A stretch of DNA of 64,000 nucleotides from Cordia subcordata (lineage: Eukaryota; Streptophyta; Magnoliopsida; Boraginales; Cordiaceae). Made by a program: the position numbers and the translations under genes. Shown here piece by piece: positions 10,765 to 22,464 of the stretch (position 1 is the stretch's first letter; each line of letters starts with the position of its first letter). The stretch is taken from the NCBI GenBank assembly GCA_028554755.1, contig JAPTOF010000002.1, positions 9,907,001-9,971,000 on the forward strand, written 5' to 3'. A model generated the notes under the pieces. That model saw only the letters and a list, made by a program, of their open reading frames with translations, was not told where the DNA came from and searched no databases.

Positions 10765-13580
10765 CTTGTTTTTGCTTTTCGAAGATCCAGCTAGTAAAAT
10801 CTTAAGCCACTTAACTAAATTCTTGGGAAGGTTTGACCACTTCAACTTGACAAGCTAGCAGGGTTTGACCACTTCCACTTGATAAGCTAAGTTACAAGAA
10901 TTTATATCTATACAGTTACAGGCTTATTTTGAATTTGATGTTGTTAAACTAGTGAAAATGAGCGAAACTGAAATTTTTAGTTGTAGTTGTTCGAATTAAG
11001 AATGTATGGTGTAGGACTATCAAATACCAAATTCATCTTATTTTAAGAAAAGTGTACCATGAATACTGCCAACTATTATTTTTCTGTATTACTTTTTTAA
11101 ATCTTGTAGTGCCATATGCAAAGTTCTATATATGTTTCTTCTATTTTGGTATTAAAATGGGTTTCCTCAATTGTTAATATTTGGAATATAATGAGGTTAT
11201 TTAAGCATTCATTCCAAAAATTACGAAGCAATCTAAGAATTTGATCTCTATACTTCATTATTATATTATAACTACCTCATCATATCATCGATATTGTAGC
11301 TTCGTTAAGTGCTTATACTTTTTTCTTATATGCTTACAGCAAACCATTATGTGCCACACACACACATGTATATGTAGATAGATAGTAGACTGGTCATCAG
11401 TTATAGGCTTGATAGAGATGGCCGGTATAACAGATCATAGAATAGTAGTGATCTGGTCAACAAAAGTGGCTCAATAATCGTGGAACCTCATGATCGAATT
11501 ATCTGAGATTATGGAAAGCTATTTGGTATGAGATTCATGGGACTATTACAGTTATGCAAACAATGCACTTAATTTATTAATTAACAAATCATTAGGCGAG
11601 TTAGTTGATGCCCAAAGAGATCTATCACACTCACAACAAAAGTTAAAAAAAAAGGATTAAATGCATTTTCCAGCCTACCTACGTTTAATCAAAGTTGTAT
11701 AAAATTTCTTACATTTTAAAATTTGCTAATATCTCTCTATATACTATAAACAATGTTGCAGAAGACCCTCAAATTTTTTGTATGATTGTGCAATATCTTT
11801 TACTGTGTAGGAGGGTATCAGCAATATTCTTTATAGCTAGTATAGGGAATATAGTGCGTTTTTAAACTTTTTGGGGTCTTTTTACAATTTTAATAAACAC
11901 AGATGTAAAATATAATGCATGTTACTTAAAAAAAAAAAAAAAAAACTATCATATCAATTTCAAAAAATGGTTAAAAAAAGTTATTGTGAAATCACTGCCC
12001 TAGTAAATCACAAACAGCCCATTATTTCTGACCAAAAATGACGAATGATTAACATATTTACAATTATATTAATCGCAAGAAACAAAGAGGCAAAAATAGC
12101 ATCAATATATATGGAATAACCAGAGTGGTCTTGGTCAATATTGAATGTGCAAAGGATTAATGGCTGTTCTGGTTTAATTTCATACCTGCTGAGAATAACT
12201 TAGAGGATATTTTCTTCCGTGCAACTGACAGTAAACTGTACGTTCATCAATGTGAATAAGTAAAAAATCAGTAAATCGGACAAGAACAATTACCAAACAA
12301 GAACATTGGAGAGTAAAGTAGCAATGATAATATGTTGTCTCCCATACCTGTCTGAGGAGGAGGAGAATGAGATCTTCATCGTTTATTTTTCATGGGTTCA
12401 TTTTTCCGGCTAGATATCATGACCTCGACTCTTGCAGCTCCTCAAATGGAATGCAACCAGCCATTGCAGTGCTTCCACGTCTCGTATGATTCTTCATCTT
12501 GTATTGCTACCACCACCACACGTAAATATTATCATACAGCGCCAAGTTGCAGTTTTGAAGATGTATCTGTGTTTGATATCTAAGTAGAATTGTTTTTTTG
12601 TCTGCAACTATTTCTTTATTTTGGAAAAAGGGACACAAAAAAATCTGCATTTTTAGTGAAGAATCTAAGAGCAACAAGGCTGTGAGCTTGGCCTTGTGCG
12701 GAGAGGAATGAATGCCTCTCATTGAGATGTACTGCACTCATGAAGACTGATTCTTCATCAGTGGAAATTGTGGCACTAAAGAAAAGTCAAGTCTAGCTGT
12801 TAAGTCCCGCAAATAAGCAAATTTGATAAGCGCTTTCTGAATTTTCTTTCATTTTGTCTTTTTCGAGAACAGTCATAATTTAACAGCAAGACTTGGTCTT
12901 TGTTCTGCTTTCTTAAAAGCTGTCAACCACATTGAACTAGTATATATATTTAATTACAATGTTATAATAAATTATATGTAAGATCTATTATAATTATATC
13001 AAGAAAATATATGAAATATATTATTTTTGTAAAATCGTATAAGGTTCGTCGCGACAATTAGGTTAATGACTACTTATAATATGTCAGATCAACTTGTGGT
13101 GAATGCATTTGAAGTTAATTATTGTGGTCCAATTTTGTTTCATCCTAACATACATCTGAAAACGTGTGTAACGTGCACAAATTTATTATTGACGTAACAT
13201 TTGTTTTGGTCACCGTTGACGCGGCTTCTCTTCTGTGTCAGTTAAAAGAACAACACGTACAGAAAACACATAATTTATTATTTATATATAATTTTTTATT
13301 AAATTAAAATTTTAACCAAAATTATCTGAAAAAAATATATAATTTAGAAGATATAATTTTAAATTCATTTCTTAATGGTTTCGGCCCCTAGTGTACCGGA
13401 GCACCAAGTTGGTCGTCATTACGGAAAGAAGAAGAGATGAGACGAGAATCATGCACCACCACAGGCAATTTTAGAGAATGTGTGTGTGTATATATATATA
13501 TATTTTTTTTCTGGAATTTGAATCCTGTAATATTAAAACTTTTTTTTTTGTTACACCCGTCGCACCCATGTGGGATTGAA

Positions 13581-13585
13581 CCAGG
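13581..13585. repeat. target site duplication, left
   Basis: CCAGG immediately before the terminal TGTTTGAG of the composite copia element. The identical five bases follow the other end at 22383-22387. Confidence 0.9.
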
Positions 13586-13678
13586 TGTTTGAGTAGAAAG
13601 AATATGAAGAAAACAAAGAACATGAAGAAGAAAAGTGTAACTGCCATTTCTCTATTGTTAATTGATACAGATGCTTTG

Positions 13679-13720
<42 letters not shown>

Positions 13721-13865
13721 TCAACTTAGCAGATGTCACACACCAATCAGTAATTGATAGCTGTTCACTTGGTGTGCTATACTAACTAACTAACCGACTC
13801 AACTATAACTACTTATTCTATAACTAACTGAGCTAATTATGAGCTAACTGAAATATGCTTTAATA
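13586..13865 (-). repeat. 3' LTR of the outer copia element
   Basis: On the plus strand it runs TGTTTGAGTAG to TGCTTTAATA; the expected terminal CA is mutated to TA. The polypurine tract (GAGGGGGGA on the minus strand) abuts at 13866-13874. It is 35 bp longer than the 5' LTR, mainly through a (TA)n expansion at 13681-13719 and an 11-bp segment near 13838. Confidence 0.9.
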
Positions 13866-16800
13866 TCCCCCCTCAAGCTGAACCTTGGGTAATGCAAAGG
13901 GAAGCTTGGCCTTGAGAGTTGTAAACCTGGAATTAGGCAAGGACTTAGTAAAGATGTCTGCTACTTGTTCTTCAGTGGAAATATGAGACAGAAGCAGTTG
14001 CTTGGCAGAAACTTGTTCATGCACAAAATGATAATCGATTTCTATATGTTTTGTTCTGCTATGAAAGACAGGATTATTTGCCAGTGCTATAGCAGATATA
14101 GAGTCACTTATTAGTGTAGGTGTAGAACATGAAATATGAAGATCTTTCAATAGATATGTAAGCCATTTGACCTCAGCTACAGCCTGTGCTAGTGCTCTAT
14201 ATTCTGTCTCAGTGGAAGATCTTGCAACTGTTGCATGTTTCTTAGAACACCATGATATCAAGTTTCACCCCAAAAATACACAAAAGCCAGTAGTAGACTT
14301 CTTGGTCAGTGGATCATTAGCCCAATCACTATCACAATAGGCCTGAAGCTGAAATGATCCTTTTTGAAAATGTAAGCCGTGATATAGTGTTCCTTTCACA
14401 AACCTCAAAATTCTCTTCAAAGCATTATAGTCTGCATTTGTTGGATGATGCATGGCTTGGCACACTGAATTGACTGCAAATTGAATATCTGGCCTGGTGA
14501 TTGTGAGATATTGGAATGCTCCCACTAAACTTCTAAAGGCAGTTGGATTAGAATAAGGTAGAGCAGAGTCTGGATCATGGGGTGTATACTTGGAAATGCA
14601 TGGATTGACACAAGATTTGCTTTCAGAAAGCCCTGCTCTCTGTAAAAGATCCCTGACATACGTGCTTTGATGAAGAATCATTGAATTACCAGAAGTTGAG
14701 ACTTCTAGACCAAGGAAAAATGATAAAGAGCCCAAATCTTTCATAGCAAACTTGGATGCCATTGCAGTAATAAGATCAGTGATAACTTGAGAAGAATTGC
14801 TAGTAATAATAAGATCATCTACGTATACTAGAACAACAACTATAGCAGAGTTGGTAGTAAGCACAAATAAAGAAGTGTCTACTGTACTACAGTGAAAACC
14901 CTAATTAAGGAGGAAAGAAGATAACATGTGATACCATGCTCTAGGGCCTGCTTAAGTCCACAAAGAGATTTCTGGAGCTTGCATACATAATTTGGCTTGT
15001 CAGAATCTGCAAGACCTTGAGGTTGCTGCATATAAATTGTTTCAGAAAGAGCTCCATGAAGAAAAGCATTTGTGACATCCAATTGCCTTAATGACCAATT
15101 GAAATGTAATGCAAGAGAAATAACTAATCTTATAGTCTGAGGTTTAATCACTGGACTAAAGGTTTCAGTGTAGTCCAGTCCATACTCTTGATGAAATCCT
15201 TTTGCAACTAGCCTTGCTTTGTATCTAGCAATAGAACCATCTGAGTGTCTTTTGATCCTATAAACCTACTTGCAGCCAATTGGTTGCCTATCAAGTAGTG
15301 GTGGTACAAGAATCCAGGTTTGTTGCTTTTGAAGAGCAACAAACTCTTCTCTCATAGCTTGTTGCCAGTAAGTATATTTGATTGCTTCCTTGAAGGAAGA
15401 TGGTTCAGTTTGAGGTGGTGTTAAGATGGTACTATGAAGAATATATCTAGCAGGTGCACGTGGCAAGGAACTAGTTCTAGACCTAGTAACCATAGGATGA
15501 TATAGAATGACATTAGATGCAGAGGTATGAACTGGTGCGGGATGAGTTTGAGAAGGAGAGGTGTCAACTGAAGAGGATTGATTAGATTGACTCCCTGCTA
15601 ATGGACAAGTATTGTCATAATTGAATAGTGAAGTAGAAGATTGTGATATTGCAGACCTGTTCCCAGATATTTGAGAAATGATAGGAAGAGGAGAAGACAA
15701 TGAAGTAGGAACAGAGAAACTATAAGGTGAAGATGTAATGACTTGTGATATAGTGTTCAGATGAAACAGTGGAGGAAAAAGATCAGATGAGAGAGACAAT
15801 GTTGAAGTAAAAGCATAAGGAAACACAGTTTCAAAGAATTTGACATTCCTGGAGACATAAACTCTTTTAGTTTGGATATCCATACACCTGTAACCCTTTG
15901 TGGTGGCACAATAACCCAGGAAAATGCATGCTACTGCTCTATTTTTTAGCTTGTGCTGATTATATGGTTTAATCCAAAGAAAACAAAGACAGCCATACAC
16001 TCTTAGAAGCTTGTAATCAGGTAGTTGACTATAAAGACACTGAAAGGGTGATTGATTATTGAGAACTGGTGTAGGTAATCTATTAATGAGATGATTAGCA
16101 GTGAACAAAGCTTCTAGCCAAAATTGACCTGGTAGTTTACAATGATTAAGCAAGGACAACACAATTTCAATAAGATGAGCATGTTTTCTTTCAACTCTTC
16201 CACTTTGTTGTGGTGTGTGAGGACAAATAGTGTGATGTACTGTGCCCTAATTTTCCAGAAGAGTTCTAAATTGATTGCTAAGAAACTCACCACCATTGTC
16301 AGTTCATAATGTTTTGATGGTTGTATGAAATTGTGTTTGCACCATTGAATTATATGCAATGAAAGCTTGCAGAGCATCAGCCTTAGATTTTAATGGATAT
16401 ATCCAAGAATATTTAGAAAAGTCATCCACAAAAATGAGGTAATATTGAAAACCCATACAAGATTTTATTGGAGAGGGTCCCCACACATCAGAATGTACAA
16501 GATCAAAGGCTACCGCACTTTTATTGGAAGAAGTAGGAAATGGTAACTGATGAGACTTAGTTGCAGCACAATCAAAACAATGTGTACATGAAAAAGATAA
16601 AGGAAAGGACAGCACAGTTGAAATGACTGATGTAGCATGCTTGGAAGGATGCCCCAGTCTGAGGTGCCATAACCTTGAAGGAGTTTGATCTTAATGAGGA
16701 GTGAGACATTGAAAAACAGTTGGAAAAGCAAGACTGGATTAAACAGCTGAAGAGTGCAATGTTGATGGTAATGGATACAAACCATTCTCACATGGTGGGC

Positions 16801-17114
16801 CCTTAAACCTCACCATATGAGTATGATTGTCCAGTATTTGCACTCCCTTAGAGTCAAACAAAATAGTACAATCATTATCTTTGGGTAACTGATAAACTGA
16901 TATAAGGTTAGATGAAATACTAGGAACATAGAGAATATTGGACAGGTATAGAGAAGTATGAGGAAGAGATATGCTACCCTGGCCATAGCTAGAGATAGGA
17001 AGTGCATTGCCGTCTCCAACAGCAACTGTATCTTGACTTGTATAGGAATGACACTGCTGTAACTGAGCTTTATCGTTGGTGACATGACTAGTTGCACCAG
17101 AATCCAAATACCAC
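13866..17114 (-). pseudogene. copia pol of the outer element (PR-IN-RT-RH)
   Basis: In minus-strand order: protease with the WYLDSGATSHVTND active-site motif (about 17110-17070); integrase zinc-finger remnant (HCFDC, near 16580) and core with SDVWGPSP and FVDDFSKYSW; a GYCATTKGYR integrase C-terminal motif near 15920-15890; RT with TNAFLHG and catalytic YVDDL at about 14827; RNase H with [26 protein letters not shown] and TKHIEIDYHF to the end. The frame is broken into at least six pieces by stops and frameshifts (for example near 16720, 16250, 15265, 14870 and 14262), so it cannot make a polyprotein. Upstream gag is absent beyond the rearrangement junction at 17115. Confidence 0.92.
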
Positions 17115-17148
17115 TGTGTAGAAATCACGCTTGTGCAGAAATCACGCT
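17115..17148. other. rearrangement junction with 17-bp tandem duplication
   Basis: Minus-strand protease sequence is collinear with its plus-strand copy up to CCACTGTG. From TGTG onward the sequence is the plus-strand leader of the inner copy. Two adjacent 17-mers, TGTGTAGAAATCACGCT (17115-17131) and TGTGCAGAAATCACGCT (17132-17148), differ at one base. The breakpoint shares TGTG with both partners. Confidence 0.75.
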
Positions 17149-17288
17149 TTATAACCTAGGGTTTCTTGATCGCCATTGACGAATTGTTTGAGCTTCGATC
17201 TCAAAGGTTTTCTAATCTCTGATTCAGTTTTTACTCTATTATGAACAGGTATTTCTTCTTTGTAGATCTTTTTCCCAATTAATCTGTC

Positions 17289-18210
17289 ATGGATGATGAT
17301 ATTAAGGTTCAACTGCCTTCGAGCTTCAAAATGTTTCTCCAAAATTGTAATGGTATGCTTCATATCAAGCTTGATAATACTAATTTCTTGATGTGGAAAA
17401 CACAAATGGAATCGTTATTCAGAGCATATCATCTTCCCAAGCATGTTACTGGTAAAACACCATGTCCTACACCTATCATTACAAATGCTGCTGGTATTGA
17501 AGAAGACAATCCTACTTATACTTTGTGGCTAGTTATTGATGAGCATCTCAAGAATTGTTTGTTTGCTTCTCTGCATCCTACTCTGTTTTCACAAGTTGCT
17601 CGGCTTAACACTGCCTCTGAAATTTGGAATTCTCTGCACAAACGATTTCACTCTGTCAGTAGATCTTATATTTATCAGCTTAGGCATCAGCTTTCTATTC
17701 TTACCAAAGGATCATTGACTATGCAACAATATCTTGACAAGATCAAGACTATTACTGACACAATTGCCACTATTGATGAATCTATGAGAGATGAAGACAT
17801 CTCTTGGTACATACTTAAAGGATTACCTGAACAGTATCGATCAATCAAGGCTTCTTTAAGAGTGAGACATGAACCTGTCAATGTGTTTGAGTTATGTGGT
17901 ATTCTGATCACTGAGGAATTAAATCTCAACTTTTCTTAAACTCTCAATCTTCATGATTCTTCATCTATGAATACTCAAACTGTTCTTTATACCACCACTG
18001 GTAGAGGTACTAATTCAAGGGGCAGAGGCAGAAACCAAAGGCACAGAGGTAGAGATAGATCAACACCTCAAAGAGGGGGTTATACTTCATCATCTAACTC
18101 TACTCCTGGATATTCTAATCAGGTCACTCAGTCTATGCAAGCTTCTTAACAGAAACCAAGGATTCAGTGTAAATTTGTGGAAAATTGAATCACTCAGCCA
18201 TTAAGTGTTG
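17289..18210 (+). pseudogene. gag of the inner copia copy
   Basis: A 216-codon open frame from MDDDIKVQL matches the UBN2/retrotransposon gag type of copia elements: an N-terminal NGMLHIKLDNTNFLMWK motif, then SEIWNSLHKRFHS, LTMQQYLDKIK and WYILKGLPEQYRSIKA. It ends at a TAA (17937). The frame goes on with an Arg/Gly/Ser-rich segment (GRGTNSRGRGRN) and a degraded CCHC zinc knuckle (LNHSAIKCWHR near 18200). Gag forms the virus-like particle of the element. The early stop and the knuckle damage make it non-functional. Confidence 0.88.
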
Positions 18211-18299
18211 GCATAGATTAGACACTATTAACTATGTCAATCCAAAAGCTAACACTCAAGGGAATACAAAAGCTTATACTGCTCAAGTATCACCATCTG

Positions 18300-21200
18300 C
18301 TCCTCCTGCACAGTGGTATTTAGATTCTGGTGCAACTAGTCATGTCACCAATGATAAAGCTCAGTTGCAGTAGTGTCATTCCTATATAGGTCAAGAGACA
18401 GTAGCTATTGGAGATGGCAATGCACTTCCTATCTCCAGCTATGGCCAGGGTAGCATATCTCTTGCTCATACTTCTCTATACCTGTCCAATATTCTCTATG
18501 TTCCTCGTATTTCATCTAACCTTATATCAATTTATCAGTTAGCAAAAGATAATGATTGTAGTATTTTGTTTGACTCTAAGGGAGTGCAAATACTGGACAA
18601 TCATACTCATATGGTGAGGTTTAAGGGCCCATGTGAGAATGGTTTGTGTGAGAATGGTTTGTATCCATTACCATCAACATTGCACTCTTCAGCTGTTAAA
18701 TCCAGTCTTGCTTTTCCAACTGTTTTTCAACTATTTTTCAATGCTTTTCCAACTGTTAAACGATTTCACTCTTCAGTGTGGGGACCCTCTCCAATAAAAT
18801 CTTGCATGGGTTTTCAATATTACCTCATTTTTGTGGATGACTTTTCTAGATATTCCTGGATATATCCATTAAAATCTAAGGCTGATGCTCTGTAAGCTTT
18901 CATTACATATAATTCAATGGTGCAAACACAATTTCATACACCATCAAAACATTAAGAACTGACAATGGTGGTGAGTTTCTTAGTAATCAATTTAGAACTC
19001 TTCTGCAAAATCAGGGCACAGTACATCACACCACTTGTCCTCATACACCATAACAGAGTGGAAGAGTTTAAAGAAAACATGCTCATCTTATTGAAACTGT
19101 GCTGTCCTTGCTTAATCATTGCAAACTACCAGGTCAATTTTGGCTAGAAGCTTTATTCACTGCTAATCATCTCATTAATAGATTACCTACACCAGTTCTC
19201 AATAATCAATCACCCTTCCGTGTCTTTATAGTCAACTACCTGATTACAAGCATCTAAGAGTGTTTGGCTGTCTTTGTTTTCCTTGGATTAGACCATATAA
19301 TCAGCACAAGCTAAAAAATAGAGTAGTAGCATGCATTTTCCTGGGTTATTGTGCCACTACAAAGGGTTACAGGTGTATGGATATCCAAACTAAAAGAGCT
19401 TACGTCTCCAGGAATGTCAAATTCTTTGAAACTGTGTTTCCTTATGCTTCTACTTCAACATTGTCTCTCTTATCTGATCTTTTTCCTCCACTGTTTCATC
19501 TGATCACTACATCACAAGTCACTACATCTTCACCTTATAATTTCTCTGTTCCTACTTCACTGTCTTCTCCTCTTCCTTTCATTCCTCAAATATCTGGGAA
19601 CATGTCTGCAATATCACAATCTTCTACTTCACTATTCAATTCTGATAATACTTGTCCATCAGCAGGGAGTCAATCTAATCAATTCTCTTTGGCTAACACC
19701 TCTCCTTCTCAAACTCATTCTACACCAGTTCATACCTTTGCATCTAATGTCATTCCACATCATCCTATGGTTACTAGGTCTAGAACTGGTTCCTTGCCAC
19801 CTGCACCTGCTAGATATATTCTTCATAGTACCATCTTAACACCACATCAAACTAAACCATCTTCCTTCAGGGAAGCAATCAGATATGCTCACTGGCAACA
19901 AGCTATAAGTGAAGAGTTTGCTGCTCTTCAAAAGCAACAAACCTGGATTCTTGTACCACCACCACTTGATAGGTAACCAATTGGCTGCAAGTGGGTTTAT
20001 AGGATCAAAAGACACTGAGATGGTTCTATTGCTAGATACAAAGCAAGGCTAGTTGTAAAAGGATTTCATCAAGAGTATAGACTGGACTATACTAAAACCT
20101 TTAGTCCAGTGATTAAACCTTAGACTATAAGATTAGTTATTTCTCTTGCATTACATTTCAACTGGTCATTAAGGCAATTGGATGTCACAAATGATTTTCT
20201 TCATAGAGCTCTTTTTGAAATAATTTATATGCAGCAACCTTAAGGTTTTGTAGATTCTGACAAGCCAAATTATGTATGCAAGCTCCATAAATCTCTTTAT
20301 GGACTTAAGCAGGCTCCTAGAGCATGGTATCACATGCTATCTTCTTTCCTACTTGATCAAGGTTTTCACTGTAGTACAGCAGACACTTCTTTATTTGTGC
20401 TTACTATCAACTCTACTATAGTTGTTGTTCTAGTATATGTAGATGATCTTATTATTACTGGCAGTTCTTCTCAAGTTATCACTAATCTTATTACTGCAAT
20501 GGCATCCAAGTTTGCTATGAAAGATTTGGGCTCTTTATCATTTTTCCTTGGTCTAGAAGTCTCAACTTCTGGTAATTCAATGATTCTTCATCAAAGCAAG
20601 TATGCCAGGGATCTTTTATAGAGAGCAGGGTTTTTGAATGCAAATCTTGTGTCAATCCATCCATTTCCAAGTACACACCCCATGATCCAGACTCTGCTCT
20701 ACCTTATTCTAATCCAACTGCCTTTAGAAGTTTAGTATGAGCACTCCAATATCTCACAATCACCAAGCCAGACATTCAATTTGCAATCAATTCAGTGTGC
20801 CAAACCATGCATCATCCAACAAATGCAGACTATAATGCTTTGAAGAGAATTTTGAGGTTTGTGAAAAGAACACTGTATCAAGGCTTACATTTTCAAAAAG
20901 GATCATTTCAGCTTCAGGCTTATTGTGATAGTGATTGGGCTAATGATCCACCGACCAGGAAGTCTACTACTGGCTTTTGTGTATTTTTGGGGCCAAACTT
21001 GATATCATGGTGTTCTAAGAAACAGGCAACAGTTGCAAGATCTTCCACTGAGGCAGAATATAGAGCACTAGCATAGGCTGTAGCTGAGGTGAAATGGTTT
21101 ACATATCTATTGAAAGATCTTCATATTTCATGTTCTACACCTACTCTAATCAGTGACTCTATATCTGCTATAGTACTGGCAAATAATCCTGTCTTTCATA

Positions 21201-21394
21201 GCAGAACAAAACATATAGAAATCGATTATCATTTTGTGCGTGAACAGGTTTCTGCTAAGCAACTGATTCTGTCTCATATTTCCACTGAAGAACAAGTAGT
21301 AGACATCGTTACTAAGTCCTTGCCTCATTCCAGGTTTACAACTCTCAAGGCCAAGCTTCCCTTTGCATTACCCAAGGTTCAGCTTGAGGGGGGC
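18300..21394 (+). pseudogene. copia pol of the inner copy (PR-IN-RT-RH)
   Basis: Protease motif WYLDSGATSHVTND near 18316, stopped by a TAG at about 18371. Then come integrase pieces (VWGPSPIKS, FVDDFSRYSW near 18830; GYCATTKGYR near 19350), RT with YVDDL at 20436-20450, and RNase H with [26 protein letters not shown] and TKHIEIDYHF to about 21392. Stops and small indels break it throughout. Compared base by base with the outer copy, most stops sit where the outer copy has CAG or CAA. Part of the integrase zinc-finger region near 18710-18775 is missing or scrambled. Confidence 0.9.
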
Positions 21395-21650
21395 TGTTAA
21401 GGCATATTTCAGTTAGCTCAGAGTTAGCTCAATTAGTTATAGAATAAGTAGTTAGTTATAGTTGAGTCGGTTAGTTAGTTAGTATAGCATACCAAGTGGA
21501 CAGCTGTCAATTACTTATTGGCGTGTTACATCTGCTAAGTTGAGTATATATATATAGCAAAGCATCTGTATCAATTAACAATAGAGAAATGGCAATTACA
21601 CTTTTCTTCTTCATGTTCTTTGTTTTCTTTATATTCTTTCTACTCAAACA
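21395..21650 (+). repeat. LTR of the inner copia copy
   Basis: TGTTAAGGC to TACTCAAACA, the reverse complement of the outer LTRs with minor differences and a short (TA)n at about 21545. Confidence 0.92.
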
Positions 21651-21863
21651 TGGTATACCAGCAGCATTTGTAATAGTAGGTGCAGGACATGGTGTTTTAC
21701 CAGTAACATGCTTGAGAAGATGATATGCTTTTAATGACGATTCCATTTGTGTTTTCCACGTCAAGAAATTAGTATTATCAAGCTTGATATGAAGCATACC
21801 ATTACAATTTTGAAGAAACATTTTGAAGCTCGAAGGCAGTTGAACCTCAATATCATCATCCAT
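21651..21863 (-). pseudogene. first part of the outer element's gag
   Basis: Starts MDDDIEVQLPSSF at 21863 and matches the inner gag for about 70 codons to NAAGI. It is then cut at 21650 by the inverted LTR of the inner copy. The open frame runs on into LTR sequence, giving a meaningless tail. Confidence 0.9.
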
Positions 21864-22137
21864 GGTAGATTAATCGAGAAAAAGATCTACAAAAGAGAAA
21901 TACATGTTCATAATAGAGTAGAAATTGAATCAGAGATTAGAAAACCTCTGAGATTGAAGCTCGAACAATTCGTCAATGGAGATCAAGAAACCCTAGGTTA
22001 TAAAGCGTGATTTCTGCACAAACTTGAAGAATTGAGCAGCAAAGTATCTTAGCTGAGCTCAACAAACAACACGAAATTTTTGATTTCAAAAAAAAAAAAC
22101 TCTTCAGAATTCCCAAGAGATTTGGCTCTTGATACCA
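21864..22137 (-). other. 5' leader and primer-binding site of the outer copia element
   Basis: Untranslated leader between the 5' LTR and gag. The primer-binding site at 22124-22137 reads TGGTATCAAGAGCC on the minus strand. It is directly next to the LTR end and similar to the complement of initiator tRNA-Met used by most copia elements, with one extra A. Confidence 0.82.
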
Positions 22138-22382
22138 TGTTTGAGTAGAAAGAATATGAAGAAAACAAAGAACATGAATAAGAAAAGTGTAACTGCCATT
22201 TCTCTATTGTTAATTGATACAGATGCTTTGCTATATATATATACTCAACTTAGCAGATGTAACACACCAATCAGTAATTGACAGCTGTTCACTTGGTGTG
22301 CTATACTAACTAACTAACCGACTCAACTATAACTAACTACTTATTCTATAACTAACTGAGCTAACTAAAATATGCCTTAACA
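22138..22382 (-). repeat. 5' LTR of the outer copia element
   Basis: Plus-strand reading TGTTTGAGTAG to GCCTTAACA, 245 bp, with intact TG...CA ends. Confidence 0.92.
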
Positions 22383-22387
22383 CCAGG
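22383..22387. repeat. target site duplication, right
   Basis: CCAGG, identical to 13581-13585. Confidence 0.9.
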
Positions 22388-22464
22388 ATCTCGCGCTTGA
22401 AAAGAGATAATCTCAACCACTTTAATTATCCTTTAATCCCCTATAATATTAAATATTTCCTCTT

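Larger units (their letters stand above)
9172..13580. other. intergenic, no gene supported
   Basis: AT-rich DNA with one TIR element (10583-10764), a CA run near 11355, and an A-run near 11930. A 63-codon frame at 12392-12583 has varied composition but no recognisable motif or promoter. Sequence at about 13500-13580 continues at 22388: it is the site split by the composite copia element and resembles the repeat at about 45020-45105 (AATTTGAAcCC..., ATAATCTCA, TTTAATCCC). Confidence 0.5.
17132..21650 (+). mobile_element. inner inverted copia copy, one LTR
   Basis: Same family as the outer element but on the plus strand. It starts inside the untranslated leader, about 120 bp after where the primer-binding site should be. 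It continues through gag and pol to a polypurine tract (GAGGGGGGC) and a single 256-bp LTR. It has no 5' LTR and no flanking target duplication. Right after its LTR come TGGTAT, the first six bases of the family's primer-binding site, shared with the inverted gag fragment that follows. Confidence 0.85.
13586..22382 (-). mobile_element. composite copia element with an inverted internal copy
   Basis: An 8.8-kb unit bounded by same-oriented LTRs (13586-13865 and 22138-22382, minus strand) and by a perfect CCAGG duplication. Read on the minus strand it runs: 5' LTR, primer-binding site, leader, first ~70 codons of gag, then an abrupt switch to a plus-strand copy of the same family (17132-21650), then protease-integrase-RT-RNase H, polypurine tract and 3' LTR. 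The outer element therefore lost most of gag, and an inverted copy of leader-gag-pol-LTR took its place. One outer target duplication suggests the whole inserted as one unit or was rearranged in place afterwards; the sequence alone does not decide. Confidence 0.88.

Noticed and set aside
12392..12583. 63-codon ORF with varied composition
   Set aside because: No recognisable motif, promoter, homologous partner in the window or splice context; left as intergenic.
13551..13739. Protein with an Ile-Tyr repeat
   Set aside because: It is the (TA)n tract of the LTR read in frame; similar artefacts occur near 28040 and 37510.
21507..21863. 118-codon minus-strand protein
   Set aside because: Only the first ~70 codons are gag; the rest is LTR sequence read through the rearrangement junction, so not a real fusion protein.
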